The notes below the pieces were generated by a model. That model ran no database searches, was not told the DNA's origin, and saw only the letters and a program-made list of their open reading frames with translations. A stretch of 64,000 bases of DNA from Diplodia intermedia (taxonomy: Eukaryota > Ascomycota > Dothideomycetes > Botryosphaeriales > Botryosphaeriaceae): NCBI GenBank assembly GCA_021495925.1, contig JAKEKT010000072.1, forward strand, positions 62,001 through 126,000, in the 5' to 3' direction. Of this stretch, positions 9,744 through 19,840 are shown in pieces; position 1 is the first letter of the stretch, and every line of letters begins with the position of its first letter. The translations under genes were made by a program, and so were the position numbers.

Positions 9744-11336
9744 CTACAGCTCAGATCCAGGGGCCGGCGGCATCTGCGAGCCCGAGGGTTGAGCAGCAAC
9801 AGTCGATCCGTACTGCTCCACCTGCGCGAGCGCAGCTTCAGTGATGCTGCGAGCCTCTCCGACCATGTCGTGGAGTGTGTTGTACATGCGGTCAATGACG
9901 TTCTCCTTGACGCGCATCGCAGCGTCGCTACCAACAGCGGCGCCGTTCTCGCGCGCACGCCTCTCAGCCACCCTCTGCCACTTCAAGCCCCACTTGACCG
10001 CGGCGTCCCTCGCCTCGCGCTCCTTAACGCACTGCTCCGCCAGCACCTCAGCGCGGTCATACTGCTCCTGACCGAGCCTATGCACCTCCGCCGCCAGCCT
10101 CTCAGACTCAGCCGCCTGCTTCTCCAAATCCACCGCATAATCCCTGATAGACTCGAACTCCGCGACGCGCCTCTCCTCGCACGCCCTCGCCTCCGCATCC
10201 CTCTCCTTCAGCGCCGCGTTCTCCTCGCGCAGGCGCTCCAGCTCGCCTGACTCCTTCTCTCCCTTCAGGCTCTCCAGCTCCGCATTCAGGCCGGCCACCT
10301 TGGCGTCGCGCCGGCCGATGGCGCCCCACAGCCCGCGCTCCTTCTCGTCGGCCTCGGCCAGCAGCCGCTCCGCCTGCTTGAGCAGCGCGTTCTTCTCGCG
10401 CACCGCGGCCTCGACGGCCGCTGCGGCGCCGGCCTCGGCATCGGCGCCGGCAGCCTTCGCCGTCTTTAGCTCCGCGAGGAGCGCCCGGATCTTGCCCATC
10501 CCGAGCTCCTGCGCGCGCTCTGAGAGCGCCAGTTGCGACTCCAGCGCCGCGATGCGGAGGGCGGCGGCGGCGGCGGCGGCGGATGGAGCAGAAGCGTCGT
10601 CGTTGTCGGTGGCGTTGTTCGTCTTGTCCTTCTTGTCGACGGCGGAGACGGCGTTGCCGCACTGCGGGGAACTGGCGGCACGCGGGGCGCCGCTGGGCCT
10701 CTGCGGGATTGGCGCCTTGAGCGTCTTGTGGAAATCGATGGAGGCAATCTGGTTTCCGTCGTTCGTCTCCTCCTGCTGTGCGTGGCTTGGAACCTGCGAG
10801 TTGGAGAGCGGAGGCGCCGTGGACGCCGCCGGGAGAGTGGTGATGGCTTGGCCGGGTGGCGGCGTCAGCGTCGGCATGCCCGTGGGCGTCGTGGAGCGCG
10901 CGAAGTCGATGCAGGCGGTGTTGTTGGTCATGGACGAGACGTCGGCCTCGGTGGTGGTGGCGCCGGGGGCGCTGTTCTTGGATGTCGTCTCCTCCTCCGC
11001 TGCCGGAAGCGGGTTGCTGTTCTTGGTGCGGATCGCGAGTGGAGCATGGGTGCGATTGTTCTGGATGTTCGGCTTGTTCCAATCATCGGCGATGATGCCG
11101 GTTGAGAAGGGGTCGTTGTCGTTGTCCGTCGGATGCGGACGCTTGAGGTTAATCATCTGCTGCTGGCGCTTGGCCAGGGCGTACGGGGTGGTGCCGCCCA
11201 TGACGACGTCGTCCAGCAGATGGGCTGCGATGGAGACGGGAGGGCTGCTGCCCTTGGTGGGGGTGGAAATGGTATCTTTCATGTCTTTTGGGGCGGGATT
11301 GTTGTCGGGCTGGTTGTTGGGGAGCTTGTCTGACAT
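9744..11336 (-). CDS. Coiled-coil protein with disordered N-terminal half
   Basis: A single exon of 530 residues. The open frame extends to a GTG at 11351, but the first ATG is at 11336 (MSDKLPNN) and is taken as the start. Residues 1-240 are Asn/Thr/Pro/Ala-rich and look disordered, with a basic KR-rich patch near 40-50. An Ala tract is followed by a long Ala/Glu/Arg/Leu coiled coil up to about residue 480, and a Pro/Gly-rich end. No cysteine cluster, enzyme motif or membrane segment is seen. It is next to, and in the same orientation as, paralogue A but lacks the W-x-E...GYI motif, so membership of the same family is not shown. GC-rich, with strong Arg/Ala codon bias like its neighbours. 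Confidence 0.8.
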   Translation of the reverse strand: MSDKLPNNQPDNNPAPKDMKDTISTPTKGSSPPVSIAAHLLDDVVMGGTTPYALAKRQQQMINLKRPHPTDNDNDPFSTGIIADDWNKPNIQNNRTHAPLAIRTKNSNPLPAAEEETTSKNSAPGATTTEADVSSMTNNTACIDFARSTTPTGMPTLTPPPGQAITTLPAASTAPPLSNSQVPSHAQQEETNDGNQIASIDFHKTLKAPIPQRPSGAPRAASSPQCGNAVSAVDKKDKTNNATDNDDASAPSAAAAAAALRIAALESQLALSERAQELGMGKIRALLAELKTAKAAGADAEAGAAAAVEAAVREKNALLKQAERLLAEADEKERGLWGAIGRRDAKVAGLNAELESLKGEKESGELERLREENAALKERDAEARACEERRVAEFESIRDYAVDLEKQAAESERLAAEVHRLGQEQYDRAEVLAEQCVKEREARDAAVKWGLKWQRVAERRARENGAAVGSDAAMRVKENVIDRMYNTLHDMVGEARSITEAALAQVEQYGSTVAAQPSGSQMPPAPGSEL

Positions 11337-12294
11337 GGTGTCGTCGTTCACGATAGGCTAGTGGTAGGTGCGGGATGGTCGGTAAGAGGAGGCGGTACTG
11401 TCTGAGGGTAAGATGCATGATGTGGTAGCTAAGCGGGTTGCCTACCGGTATTATCAACGTTGCACTGGTCCTTTCTTTGCTTTGGAGGCGCGAACGGGTT
11501 GGTACAGCCTTGGGTGGGCGTCGGAAACGGGTGGAGAAGAGGTTGCTCGGAGATGGAGAGTTTGGGTCGGTGGTCTGTCTCAGAAGCTCTGGATATGGTT
11601 CTTTCGGATTGTGATTGAGGACGTCGCCCTCGTGCCGAGCTCGACGTCCGGATATGGGTGCGCGTAGGGTCGGTGCCTGGCAACCGCGCTGTCAGCAGGG
11701 TTACAATCGATAAACTGGGTGGCAGGTGATCATGGTGGCGCAAAATCCAGCCAATGAGTTTGGAGGCCACGAGGTCCTTGGTGTTGAGGTTGACACCCGG
11801 CTGCTGATGCCCCTGACTAACACTTCAACCCGCAACGGTGGGGCAATCATCCCCAGATTCATAAACCATACCCCTTTGCTCTGCGAGAAACAGGCATAGA
11901 TTAAGTCCGCATAATCAAATATGGAGCAAACGCGTACGTTCTCAGCGCGCCGTAGGCTGATCAGTGTGAGCAAGTCATCCGCCTCCCATACATTGTCACA
12001 CGCTCATATTTTATTCTCATTTGTGATTGATACCAAACATTCATTATCAACTCAGCCGTAAGCCATCTTGGAACTACCACAACTAATGAGAATACCCATA
12101 TAAAAACGAAAGGAGTGGTGCGTCGGGTTTGTGTTCTGCGGTGGGCTCGTAGGGCGGTCGTTAAGGATGAAACACAGTAGCATCGCCGCTCTTAGAAGGC
12201 GATGAAGATAGAAATATTGGGAAACACAAATAGAAATGCAAAAGAAACAGTTTCGAGCTGTGGTTCACGCACTTCTATTCCCCCTGTTGTCTGG
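11337..12294. other. Intergenic, no gene seen
   Basis: Promoter of the coiled-coil gene, then relatively AT-rich DNA. A CATATAAAAA tract near 12097-12107 resembles a TATA box on the plus strand, but no credible plus-strand gene follows it. Confidence 0.5.
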
Positions 12295-12714
12295 CTATCC
12301 CAGCTTGATAGTACGTTTCTCCGCCAGTGGAGATCCGGTTCCATCCGGAGCTGGATAGATGCAGACGCCTGGCTTAGAAAAGCGCTTTTTCAGGAGAAAT
12401 GTGCCGATTCGTTCAAAATGGTCTCCGCACTTCTGTACGACCATTACATATGTATCCCCTCTTTGCTGTTCCAAGATCAAGCCGTCCCATGTGCAACTTC
12501 TCAGCCGCAAGACTAAACCAGGGTCCTGGGAAATATCAAGAGTCATAATCATCTCCGTGGTGCCAATCCGCTCTTGACGACCATCAACAGTGGCGTACGG
12601 AACCAGGGCCGTGGTTGACCATCTCATAGTCGGCTCTCCAATCCGATCCCTCAAGGGATACGAGTGTATTTTGACCAGAGCAAACACGCATCTACTCGTA
12701 GTAGTGATTATCGT
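12295..12714 (-). pseudogene. C-terminal fragment resembling HET-domain proteins
   Basis: An open frame of about 140 codons with no ATG at its head, bounded upstream by TAA at 12715-12717. The translated piece contains DGLILEQ, then FERIGTF, and ends in a basic tail. Alternating hydrophobic strands around a G-L-[IV]-L and E-R-[IV]-G pair are typical of the C-terminal part of fungal HET (heterokaryon incompatibility) proteins. The N-terminal HET domain is absent: only 120 bp separate this frame from the stop codon of the same-strand FAD oxidase. It is therefore read as a truncated relic. The family assignment comes from pattern memory of short motifs, so confidence is low. Confidence 0.4.
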
Positions 12715-12834
12715 TTATCATATTGAGTATCGCACAAAAGCCTTCGTAATTAACGTATTTTCCTACGACACATTGTACAGAGAGTGGCCATGGAAATAGC
12801 CAGTCCAATCTCATCCAAAGAAACCACCGCTCCT

Positions 12835-14405
12835 CTACATAGCCGCCGGCTTGACACTCTGCGGATTATGAAACAAATCCGTGGGATCAACCTCCGCCTT
12901 GATCCTCTCCAGTCTCGGCAGATTCGCCCCCCAATACTGCTCCTGCGCATCCAGCAGCGCCGGATCCACATAGCCGGGATACGCGCCCCTCACACCAGGC
13001 ACATGCTTCTCGATAACCGCATTAATCCCATCCAAGAACGCCTTCGTCTCCTTCGACACCGGCGGCGTCAAGCTGATGGCATAGCTCTGCAGCTGATACA
13101 GCGAATCGCGCAGCGAATACGCCGCATCCGCCAACGGCACCTCATTGATCTGCCCGCCAACGAGGTTGAAAATGGCAAACCACGCCAGCGCCCCGCCCGT
13201 ATCCGCGGCGTCCAGGTAGTCAAACAGGGCATCGACCGCATCATCCGTCAGCGCCGTCTCGCGCGAAAACGACAGCGACTTGGAGTAAAACGCAGCGGGA
13301 ATCCCGCCGCCGACCTGCAGCGCCGCCTCCTCGGCCCACGTGCCGACGGCGCCGACGAACTCGCTCGTCACCGAGACGTTGACGGCCGCGATGTCTGCCG
13401 GCAGCACGCCGCGCAGGTTCAGCGCGTCGAACTCGGGGCGGCCGCCGAAGTACGTGCCCGACACCACCATGCCGCCGTCGAACAGCGTCAGCACCGACGT
13501 GAAGCGCCACGACAGGTCCGCGCGGGTGACCAGCGCGTTCCACGCCTTGAACGCCGCCGCGTTCGCGCCCTTGTCGCCGACCGTGATGTTGTATTCGTAC
13601 AGCACCATCGAGCCTGGCTCGGGCGCCGTGCGGAAGTCGAGGTCTGTGACGATCCCGTAGCTGGCGCCCGCGCCGCGCACCGCGAAGAAGAGGTCCGCGT
13701 GCGACGTCGCCGTGCACCGCACGATGGAGGAGTTTGCGAGAACGACGGTGAGCCCGACGACTTGGTCCGCCGTCGTGCCGAGCGTGCGCGATTGCGGGCC
13801 CAGCCCGCCGATGGTGGCGTGCCCGCCGATGCCGATCTGCGGGGATGTGCCCTGGGGAAAAGGTTTGTGTTAGTTTGTGGGGAGGGACGGAGATGGTGGG
13901 GAGAGGGGGACGTACGTGGGCGATTGTGCGGCCGCCCGCGTCGTGCAAGCGGTCGGTGACGTCTTCGAGGAGGGTGCCGGCGCCGATGGTGGCGGTCCAG
14001 GTCGAGTTGTCCATGGAGAAGTGTTGGAATTTCTTCATGTCGACGACGATGGCGGAAGAGTTGGCGCCGCCCAGGCCTGTGAGGGGTCAGTCTTTGTTCT
14101 CCGGTTTGGCAAGAGAGGTGGGGATGTTTACAGTAGTTGCCATAGCTGTGGCCGCCGCTCCTGGCTTGGACTTTGTGGTCGTACTGGGCGGCACAGGCCA
14201 CGATGCCAGCAACCTGCTCGGCACTGTCGGGATACGTCACGGCGGCGGGCGTGACGGAAATGTCCAGGTTGTAGGGCTTTACGTCGGTGATCTGATAAAG
14301 CAGATCGGATGGGAAGGCTACGTTAGCGTCCCCTCCCACGGCTGTGGTTAGGCATGACTGGAGGTCTGGAGTAGCGGCGGCGGCCGAGGAAGCTTTTTGG
14401 CCCAT
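12835..14405 (-). CDS. FAD-linked oxidoreductase of the berberine-bridge (BBE-like) type
   Basis: Exons 14405-14132, 14076-13916 and 13851-12835 join in phase to 483 residues. Introns of 55 and 64 nt have GTAAAC/CAG and GTACGT/CAG ends. The N-terminal FAD_binding_4 (PCMH) fold shows RSGGHSYGNYC with H86, the residue that carries covalent FAD in this family, then HGTSPQIGIGGHATIGGLG from H145. The C-terminal BBE segment is canonical (YWGANLPRLERIKAEVDPTDLFHNPQSV). Serine at position 148 sits where bicovalent members such as glucooligosaccharide oxidase have cysteine, so a single His link is predicted. The start is ATG 14405; an upstream in-frame TTG at 14441 is not used. No signal peptide is seen, although many relatives are secreted. 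Substrate cannot be predicted. No biosynthetic-cluster genes flank it. Confidence 0.92.
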
Positions 14406-15377
14406 GACTAGTAAAAGAGTACTACTTGTGGTGTGCCTCAAGCATAATGGACGGAGGGTTTGCGGCGGGTTTTAAGAAGAGCAAATGGACCGCGGTACAG
14501 CGCATGGTAAAGGAGAAGAGATGCCAAAAAGAGACAAGAGACTGGCGGAAGTACCGGCCAAGGTCTGGTGATCGGCAGCTTTAATGAATGTCTGACTTTG
14601 AAGGCCCGTATCCCTGACCGTTTCCGGAATCGGGCAGGTGTTGTGAGCGGTCGGCTGGTTTTACTGCGGGTACCCGCAACAAGGAAACTCAATAGGCCGG
14701 AAACTTCTTGGAAAAGGTTTGCACATGGCTATATAGTGTTTCCGCTTGCAAGGAAAGCAGGCCTTGTGATATAATGTAAGGGGAAGAGGAGGCTTTTGGC
14801 TAAGATAATTGGCTAGTGGTTTAGTGGTGCGGCCGTGCACGCGTTAAAGCCGAAAGCCAAAGGTTGAACAGGTTTCGTCGCATGCTCTGGCGCTGCAAAT
14901 TTTGGTGTAGCTGATGACTTGGCGGCCACTTGACTGTGTCTGCGGAGATGATGACATTGGTCAAAGAACCGACCGCGGGGAAATCTGACATGCGGATGAT
15001 CCAGATGGACCGAGGCATTGCGGACGATTTAGGTATCGGGAAGGCTGCGGAAGTTTATTCTCACCCGCCTGCTCCGGTTGGTCAGTCACCGGGCGCACGT
15101 TGCATCACTCCGTTTCTTTTCCGTCCCATTCATCACTTCAACACCATCCATCTGTTTGTTCCTTCATGCTGAACACTGAGCTTGACGGAGTTCTTATGAG
15201 GGTAGCAGGGGTCGAGGAGTCATGTTCCGCTGCACTTGCCTTCGCTTTTGGCCAGCATTTCTAGAACCTAGCGGTATGGGTGAGTCTGTCGTTGCTGGCC
15301 GCACTGAAAGCAGTGACTATGGCTGCAAATATCGTCAGCGTATGACAATGCATATCACGACACCATTCCCGAAAATC
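14406..15377. other. Intergenic, oxidase promoter side
   Basis: A palindromic CTATATAG at about 14729-14737 lies some 325 bp upstream of the oxidase start and could act as a TATA element. Otherwise nothing recognised. Confidence 0.4.
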
Positions 15378-16226
15378 TTACAGCTGTTGATGCTCGCATA
15401 GATTGCTCGCACTCACTCCCGCAGGATTGGCGCCCCAATTTGCGGAACTTTGCCTCGAGTATGAATCCACACTCTGGTTCTGAGATTGCTGTCCTCCGTA
15501 GGCCAGGCCAATGTTCGCCTGGCCGTACTGCGGCGCTTGTTGTTCGGGATGGTAGTTCGCTGGCTCTTCGGTCCGCGGGTACCCAAGCATTGGCGGAGCC
15601 CCGTAGTGTCCGCCACCCATGTGAGTTGGATCAGTTTGCTGTCTCGCTGACCATGAACCCTGTGTTTGGTTTGATGTATTGCTGTACCAGGTCTGGCGAT
15701 TATCCGGAGGAGCTTGCCATGCACTTTCACTTGGTGCCGGTGAGGCATATGAAGAGACAGATTGGTGGTCTGGGGCCCAAGGACCTCCAGCTGGCGGTCC
15801 AAATCCTTGGATTGGCGGCGCTGAGTTGTGTCGCATTTGGTGAGGCATTTGGTCAGGCATTTGTCCCGGAATGTATCCACTGTTCATCGAACTGCTGCCT
15901 TGCGATGGCCTGGGCGACCAAGTTGGCGGTCCCATTGAAGAGCTTTGATTGGGAGCTGCTTGCATTCCCGGGAGTGACGGGGCGCTGTTGAATATTTTCG
16001 GCTGTGAAGACGTCGGAATATGAGAACTCATGATGTCCTCGGGCCTCTCAGGGTTCCCAGTTTTCGATTTGTTTTTCTTCTTGACGTGCAAGCCTCTCTG
16101 GTCAGAAACAGACTGACCCTCAAAATTACCTTGGTAGTTCTCTCTCTGTTCGTCATCTTCCCTTGCCCCTCCACCCATGCGATAGATCGCAATTCCCGCA
16201 TTCGCCACTCTCCTTATTCCACTCAT
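15378..16226 (-). CDS. Disordered Pro/Gln/Ser-rich protein
   Basis: An open frame of 282 residues from ATG at 16226 to TAA at 15378-15380. The first 20 residues (MSGIRRVANAGIAIYRMGGG) are compact and moderately hydrophobic; a charged Lys-rich patch (VKKKNKSKTG) follows. The remainder is a Pro/Gln/Ser/Gly/Tyr low-complexity chain with repeated QMP, PQYGQ and SNQTQ-like motifs, similar in style to fungal prion-like or RNA-associated tails. A possible donor GTAATT near 16130 gives no acceptable intron, so the frame is left unspliced. It is divergent from the DUF6594 gene at 16923. No domain was recognised. Confidence 0.6.
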   Translation of the reverse strand: MSGIRRVANAGIAIYRMGGGAREDDEQRENYQGNFEGQSVSDQRGLHVKKKNKSKTGNPERPEDIMSSHIPTSSQPKIFNSAPSLPGMQAAPNQSSSMGPPTWSPRPSQGSSSMNSGYIPGQMPDQMPHQMRHNSAPPIQGFGPPAGGPWAPDHQSVSSYASPAPSESAWQAPPDNRQTWYSNTSNQTQGSWSARQQTDPTHMGGGHYGAPPMLGYPRTEEPANYHPEQQAPQYGQANIGLAYGGQQSQNQSVDSYSRQSSANWGANPAGVSASNLCEHQQL

Positions 16227-16922
16227 TGCGATAATGTTTCAGGCCAGCCTGCAAGGATCAGATCAGCCAAGATCATTCTCCGGGCAACCCTCCCAGCGGC
16301 ACGGCCCGCTGCCGTAGCACTGAGGGATTGAATTGCTTGTCGGGGTTTTGCTCCGGGACCACGCATGCTTGACTATCCGCGTACCTCTTCTTGATTGCTG
16401 CAGATCTGCAATCCACTTTATCCACAAGATTGGTCAAGTCGTATGCGCTTGTTGGGACGATGATTCGTGGCAGTCAGCCTTGTGAATGAGGCAGTGTTTT
16501 CTTGGGGCAACCTCGCCTCCTTCACTTTATGAGCGGGCTGTGCGAAGCCTCCCAGCAGAGCCTCATAACTGTCGCACCAAAAATCAGCTGGACACGCCAG
16601 ACGGCAAAAACCTGCAGGATATTCCATATTCGAGCGTTCCATTGGGCGCACAGAATTTGCCTTCTTTTGCCTGCTTTGCCTGCTGCTGGATCTCGATCCT
16701 CCATCCAATAGGTCAACAATCGAGCAGCAAGGCTGCGGATTCCTCATGCGTGTCAGCCTCGGCCGAGCCTCTTCATTGGCTTTGCGTTAAGAAGAGGCGT
16801 AGCTGAGGGAACTCTACGTTTTCTTGAAAGTTCGCCATCCCCATTTCAGCTCCACCCTTTTATGTATACATCCTTTCAACATCATCCCTGCACAAGAAAG
16901 CGGTGTTTGATGAAGAGCAACA
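16227..16922. other. Divergent intergenic region
   Basis: About 700 bp separate the disordered-protein gene (minus) from the DUF6594 gene (plus) and must hold both promoters. Overlapping short frames on both strands at 16418-16806 are not convincing genes. Confidence 0.5.
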
Positions 16923-18306
16923 ATGGCTGCTGATTCCCACAAAGACTCTGATATCGAGGGTCAATCAACAGCCCCATTCGCAGCAGGCAACACGTCATTT
17001 CCTACGAGGCCGGTCCACGCAATCAACCCACCGAGGTCGTCGCTTGTTACCCCGAAGACACCACTGAGTCGCGATTTTGCTTCGAAGCTTGGCTTTTCCA
17101 TTTGGCGCTCCTTTCTACCAAACGTGTCACCTTCTCCGGCTTCATCCACGACGGCATATGAGATGTCTATCGACAACGGTTACTTGACGAGGCAAAAATC
17201 GACAGCCAGCGCAAGGCTGTCTCTCCCGCAATCACGTGCAAGTATGCAGTCAGCAAATGTGGCGACGAATCAAGGCGCGCCTGCGAGGAAGGAAAATCGG
17301 TTCATGGGCTACCCCGCCTTTTCGAGCTTGCTGGCTTCGGACAACGACGCCTTCGTGGTACGAAAGTTCGGGTCGCTGCACGTCCGAACAATACTGCTCC
17401 TCCAGGACGAAATTACTCAGCTCGAAAATCGGCTGGCTCAGATCGACAAGGAAGTTGCCGAAGCTCCGCAGGAAGAATACTTATGCCACAATGGTAGCTT
17501 CCGAGGGGATAAGTTGTGGCATCGCGAACGCTATGACATTTTGCATCACCTTGCAACATTGTTCGAGAAGTATGGTAAGTTTGCACCGCCAATGCTGGCC
17601 TGAAATATGCTTAAGTTTCCAAGACAGGCTAGTCACAAGCTACTCTGATATGCAGAAGCGTCCGAAGGCTTTAAAAAGAACGGTGAATAATATCGACAAG
17701 TGGTTCGACCGGTATCCACAAGCAATAACAAGTCACGAAAGGGAGTTCCTGGATGAGGACAAGCAAGATGATCTGATAGCAACAGCAGACCGTATGAAAG
17801 CCCCTCTTCGGCGAATCCTTGAGAGAACTCCGCTCTTCTACCGCCTCACACCGTTTCATGCAAAGGTATGTTAAGGAGCTTTTGTAGGCCTGTATCGACG
17901 GCAAGAAGAATTAAACTAATATTGAGTACCCATTGGCCACAAATAGAACGGGAAAGCCACGGAGTACAGCCGCAAATACCAAGAAGAAGGCGTCATCTAC
18001 TACGACGACGACTTAGTAGACAAGGCTATCACGGTCATCATTCTGCTCCTGGGACTCTTCATGCTTTTAGTCCCTGCGTGGCTTCTGAAAGATATGGGCT
18101 CGCACACAAAACGGCTGGCATTGATCACCGGCTTCATTGCCCTCTTTGTGGGCCTCCTGCTGCTGACGACGCCGGCAAAGCCGTTTGAGACGATGATTGG
18201 CACAGCTGCGTATGTGTCACAGTCAACCTCGGATGATATCGTACAGCTAACGACCCTAATCAGTTACGGTGCCTTGCTCATGGTCTTCATGCAGATCGAC
18301 AAATGA
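16923..18306 (+). CDS. DUF6594 family membrane protein, four exons
   Basis: Exons 16923-17574, 17633-17865, 17947-18209 and 18264-18306 join in phase to 396 residues. After a disordered N-terminus, the family region starts near residue 125 (FMGYPAFSSLLASDNDAFVV, then FGSLHVRTILLLQDEI), which matches the fungal DUF6594 pattern of a G-Y-P opening and an L-x-L-Q-D-E-[LI] helix. The C-terminus has three hydrophobic segments: ITVIILLLGLFMLLVPAW, LALITGFIALFVGLLLLTT and the end TAAYGALLMVFMQ. This is the usual arrangement for the family, and the function is unknown. For intron 1 a GTAAGT donor with a CTAG acceptor was chosen; a GTATGG donor with an ACAG acceptor also keeps frame. The last intron (54 nt) has a CTAAC branch point and is free of stop codons. 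Confidence 0.85.
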
Positions 18307-19285
18307 GGCGAAGTCTGTCATTCCTTCTTTTCCCCCGCCACGCTTTGCAGTTCACGGGTGAGTGCAGCCGCTTTTCTCCAAAATACTACCCGAACTGTCG
18401 ATTATTTCCCCATCTGCGGCTTGTTTCAGAGTTGTAGATGAGCTTTCAGGCTTGGGCTATCTAATATGCTCATCGAAGGGCATGGATGATTGGTGGAAGC
18501 TTCCATGCTGCGGGGACAGATTCCCTTGCCTGGCGCTGTTGAAAGGCGGCTTATCGGTACGAAGGAAAGATGTCATGATGGAGGGGAAAACAGTCTTGAA
18601 CCAGTAAAAATGTAGGCAGAGTGATCGGAGCGTTCTTACCTTGTTTTATGCTATCGAATTGGAAGGCAAGAGATTGAGTCAAAAGGGAATAGCGGAGGAA
18701 GAGAGTATGGATTATTCAGCTTTTTCTATACTTCCACAAGCAAGTAACACTTCGAAGCTATATCCATACTATTCAAGATTTCCCTTAGTTCTCATCTGTT
18801 TGTTACGTAACTCTGGGCATCCGCCACACTTCGTCGCACCCATTGTTCTTGAACATTATCCAGTGTTCCTTGGTTGCTCGGCTCTCATCATCGTTAGTCC
18901 ACCCATCCTCCCGAATCGATATTCCGAGTGAAAACCCAGCCTTCGGTGTGTCAACCCATTCTGGGATTACCAAGCATCAATGTAATCCGCGCTCTTCGCT
19001 ATATGTGAGACCCCGCCATTTGACCAGGCAAGACAACGGCAGCGAAATTACATACAAGCGCAAGTGCTCGTCTAGCACTGAAGCTTCCTGGAGTCACAAA
19101 GTGTAGACGTCACTGAAGATCCTTTGAATAACTCAATAAATGTATTTTCCCCTGGCAAATGAATCCGTTGCCCATCGCTTTCCTCGCCCTCAATCTATTC
19201 AACATTGTACATTAAAGATTAAAAACAAGACATTGTTTGCGCTTTGCCCCCGGTATCGATAGCGCCCTCCTCATCGCCTCTTCAT
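18307..19285. other. Intergenic, convergent
   Basis: 3' flanks of the DUF6594 gene and of the secreted-protein gene on the opposite strand. No supported gene. Confidence 0.5.
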
Positions 19286-19840
19286 CTATAGGTTGACATT
19301 GGCAGCCACGCTAAGAAGGGAGCCGCCCGACGGCTGAGGCTGCACCGCATCCGTCGCACCTCCAGCCACACCTTCAGCCGCACTCTCGACCCCACCGCCG
19401 CCAACGGCGGCAGCGGGAGTCTCGAGCGTCGGCGGGAGAGCGAACGGCGGGTTCACGGGGCCATCGGTAGAGGTGCTCGAGGGCTCCTCCTCGTCATCGT
19501 CGTCACCAGCCTCCGAGTCGGATTCGGAACCGGCGTCGGAGTAGCCGTCCTCCTCGTCGTCGGACTCCTCCTCCTCCTCGTCGTCCTCGGGCTGCGACTC
19601 GGCGGTGCCGTAGACAGCGTCGTTCTCGGCGCCCTGCAGCTGTCGGCGCTGGACGAGGCCGCCGGCGATGGGCAGGGTCTTGATGGCGCTGAGGTTCTCG
19701 GCGCCGGGCAGGTTGGCCAGGCCGGCCTCGTTGGCGGGCACGAGGTCGTCGCGCTTGGCGAGGTTGTTCGCGTTCAAGGGCGCGGCGGAGGAGGTGGCGC
19801 TGAGGAAGAGGAACAGCTGGAGGAGGGGTTGGGCGTGCAT
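19286..19840 (-). CDS. Small secreted acidic protein with dibasic sites
   Basis: 184 residues from ATG at 19840. Residues 1-20 (MHAQPLLQLFLFLSATSSAA) form a good signal peptide. A Lys-Arg at 29-30 and an Arg-Arg at 65-66 are candidate Kex2 cleavage sites. Residues 84-119 are extremely acidic (runs of Glu and Asp with Ser). The tail is Pro/Ala/Gly-rich with no cysteine. There is no intron. It lies in tandem with a second secreted repeat protein at 21198-21713. Family unknown; a cell-wall-associated or effector-like role is inference from secretion and composition only. Confidence 0.7.
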   Translation of the reverse strand: MHAQPLLQLFLFLSATSSAAPLNANNLAKRDDLVPANEAGLANLPGAENLSAIKTLPIAGGLVQRRQLQGAENDAVYGTAESQPEDDEEEEESDDEEDGYSDAGSESDSEAGDDDDEEEPSSTSTDGPVNPPFALPPTLETPAAAVGGGGVESAAEGVAGGATDAVQPQPSGGSLLSVAANVNL

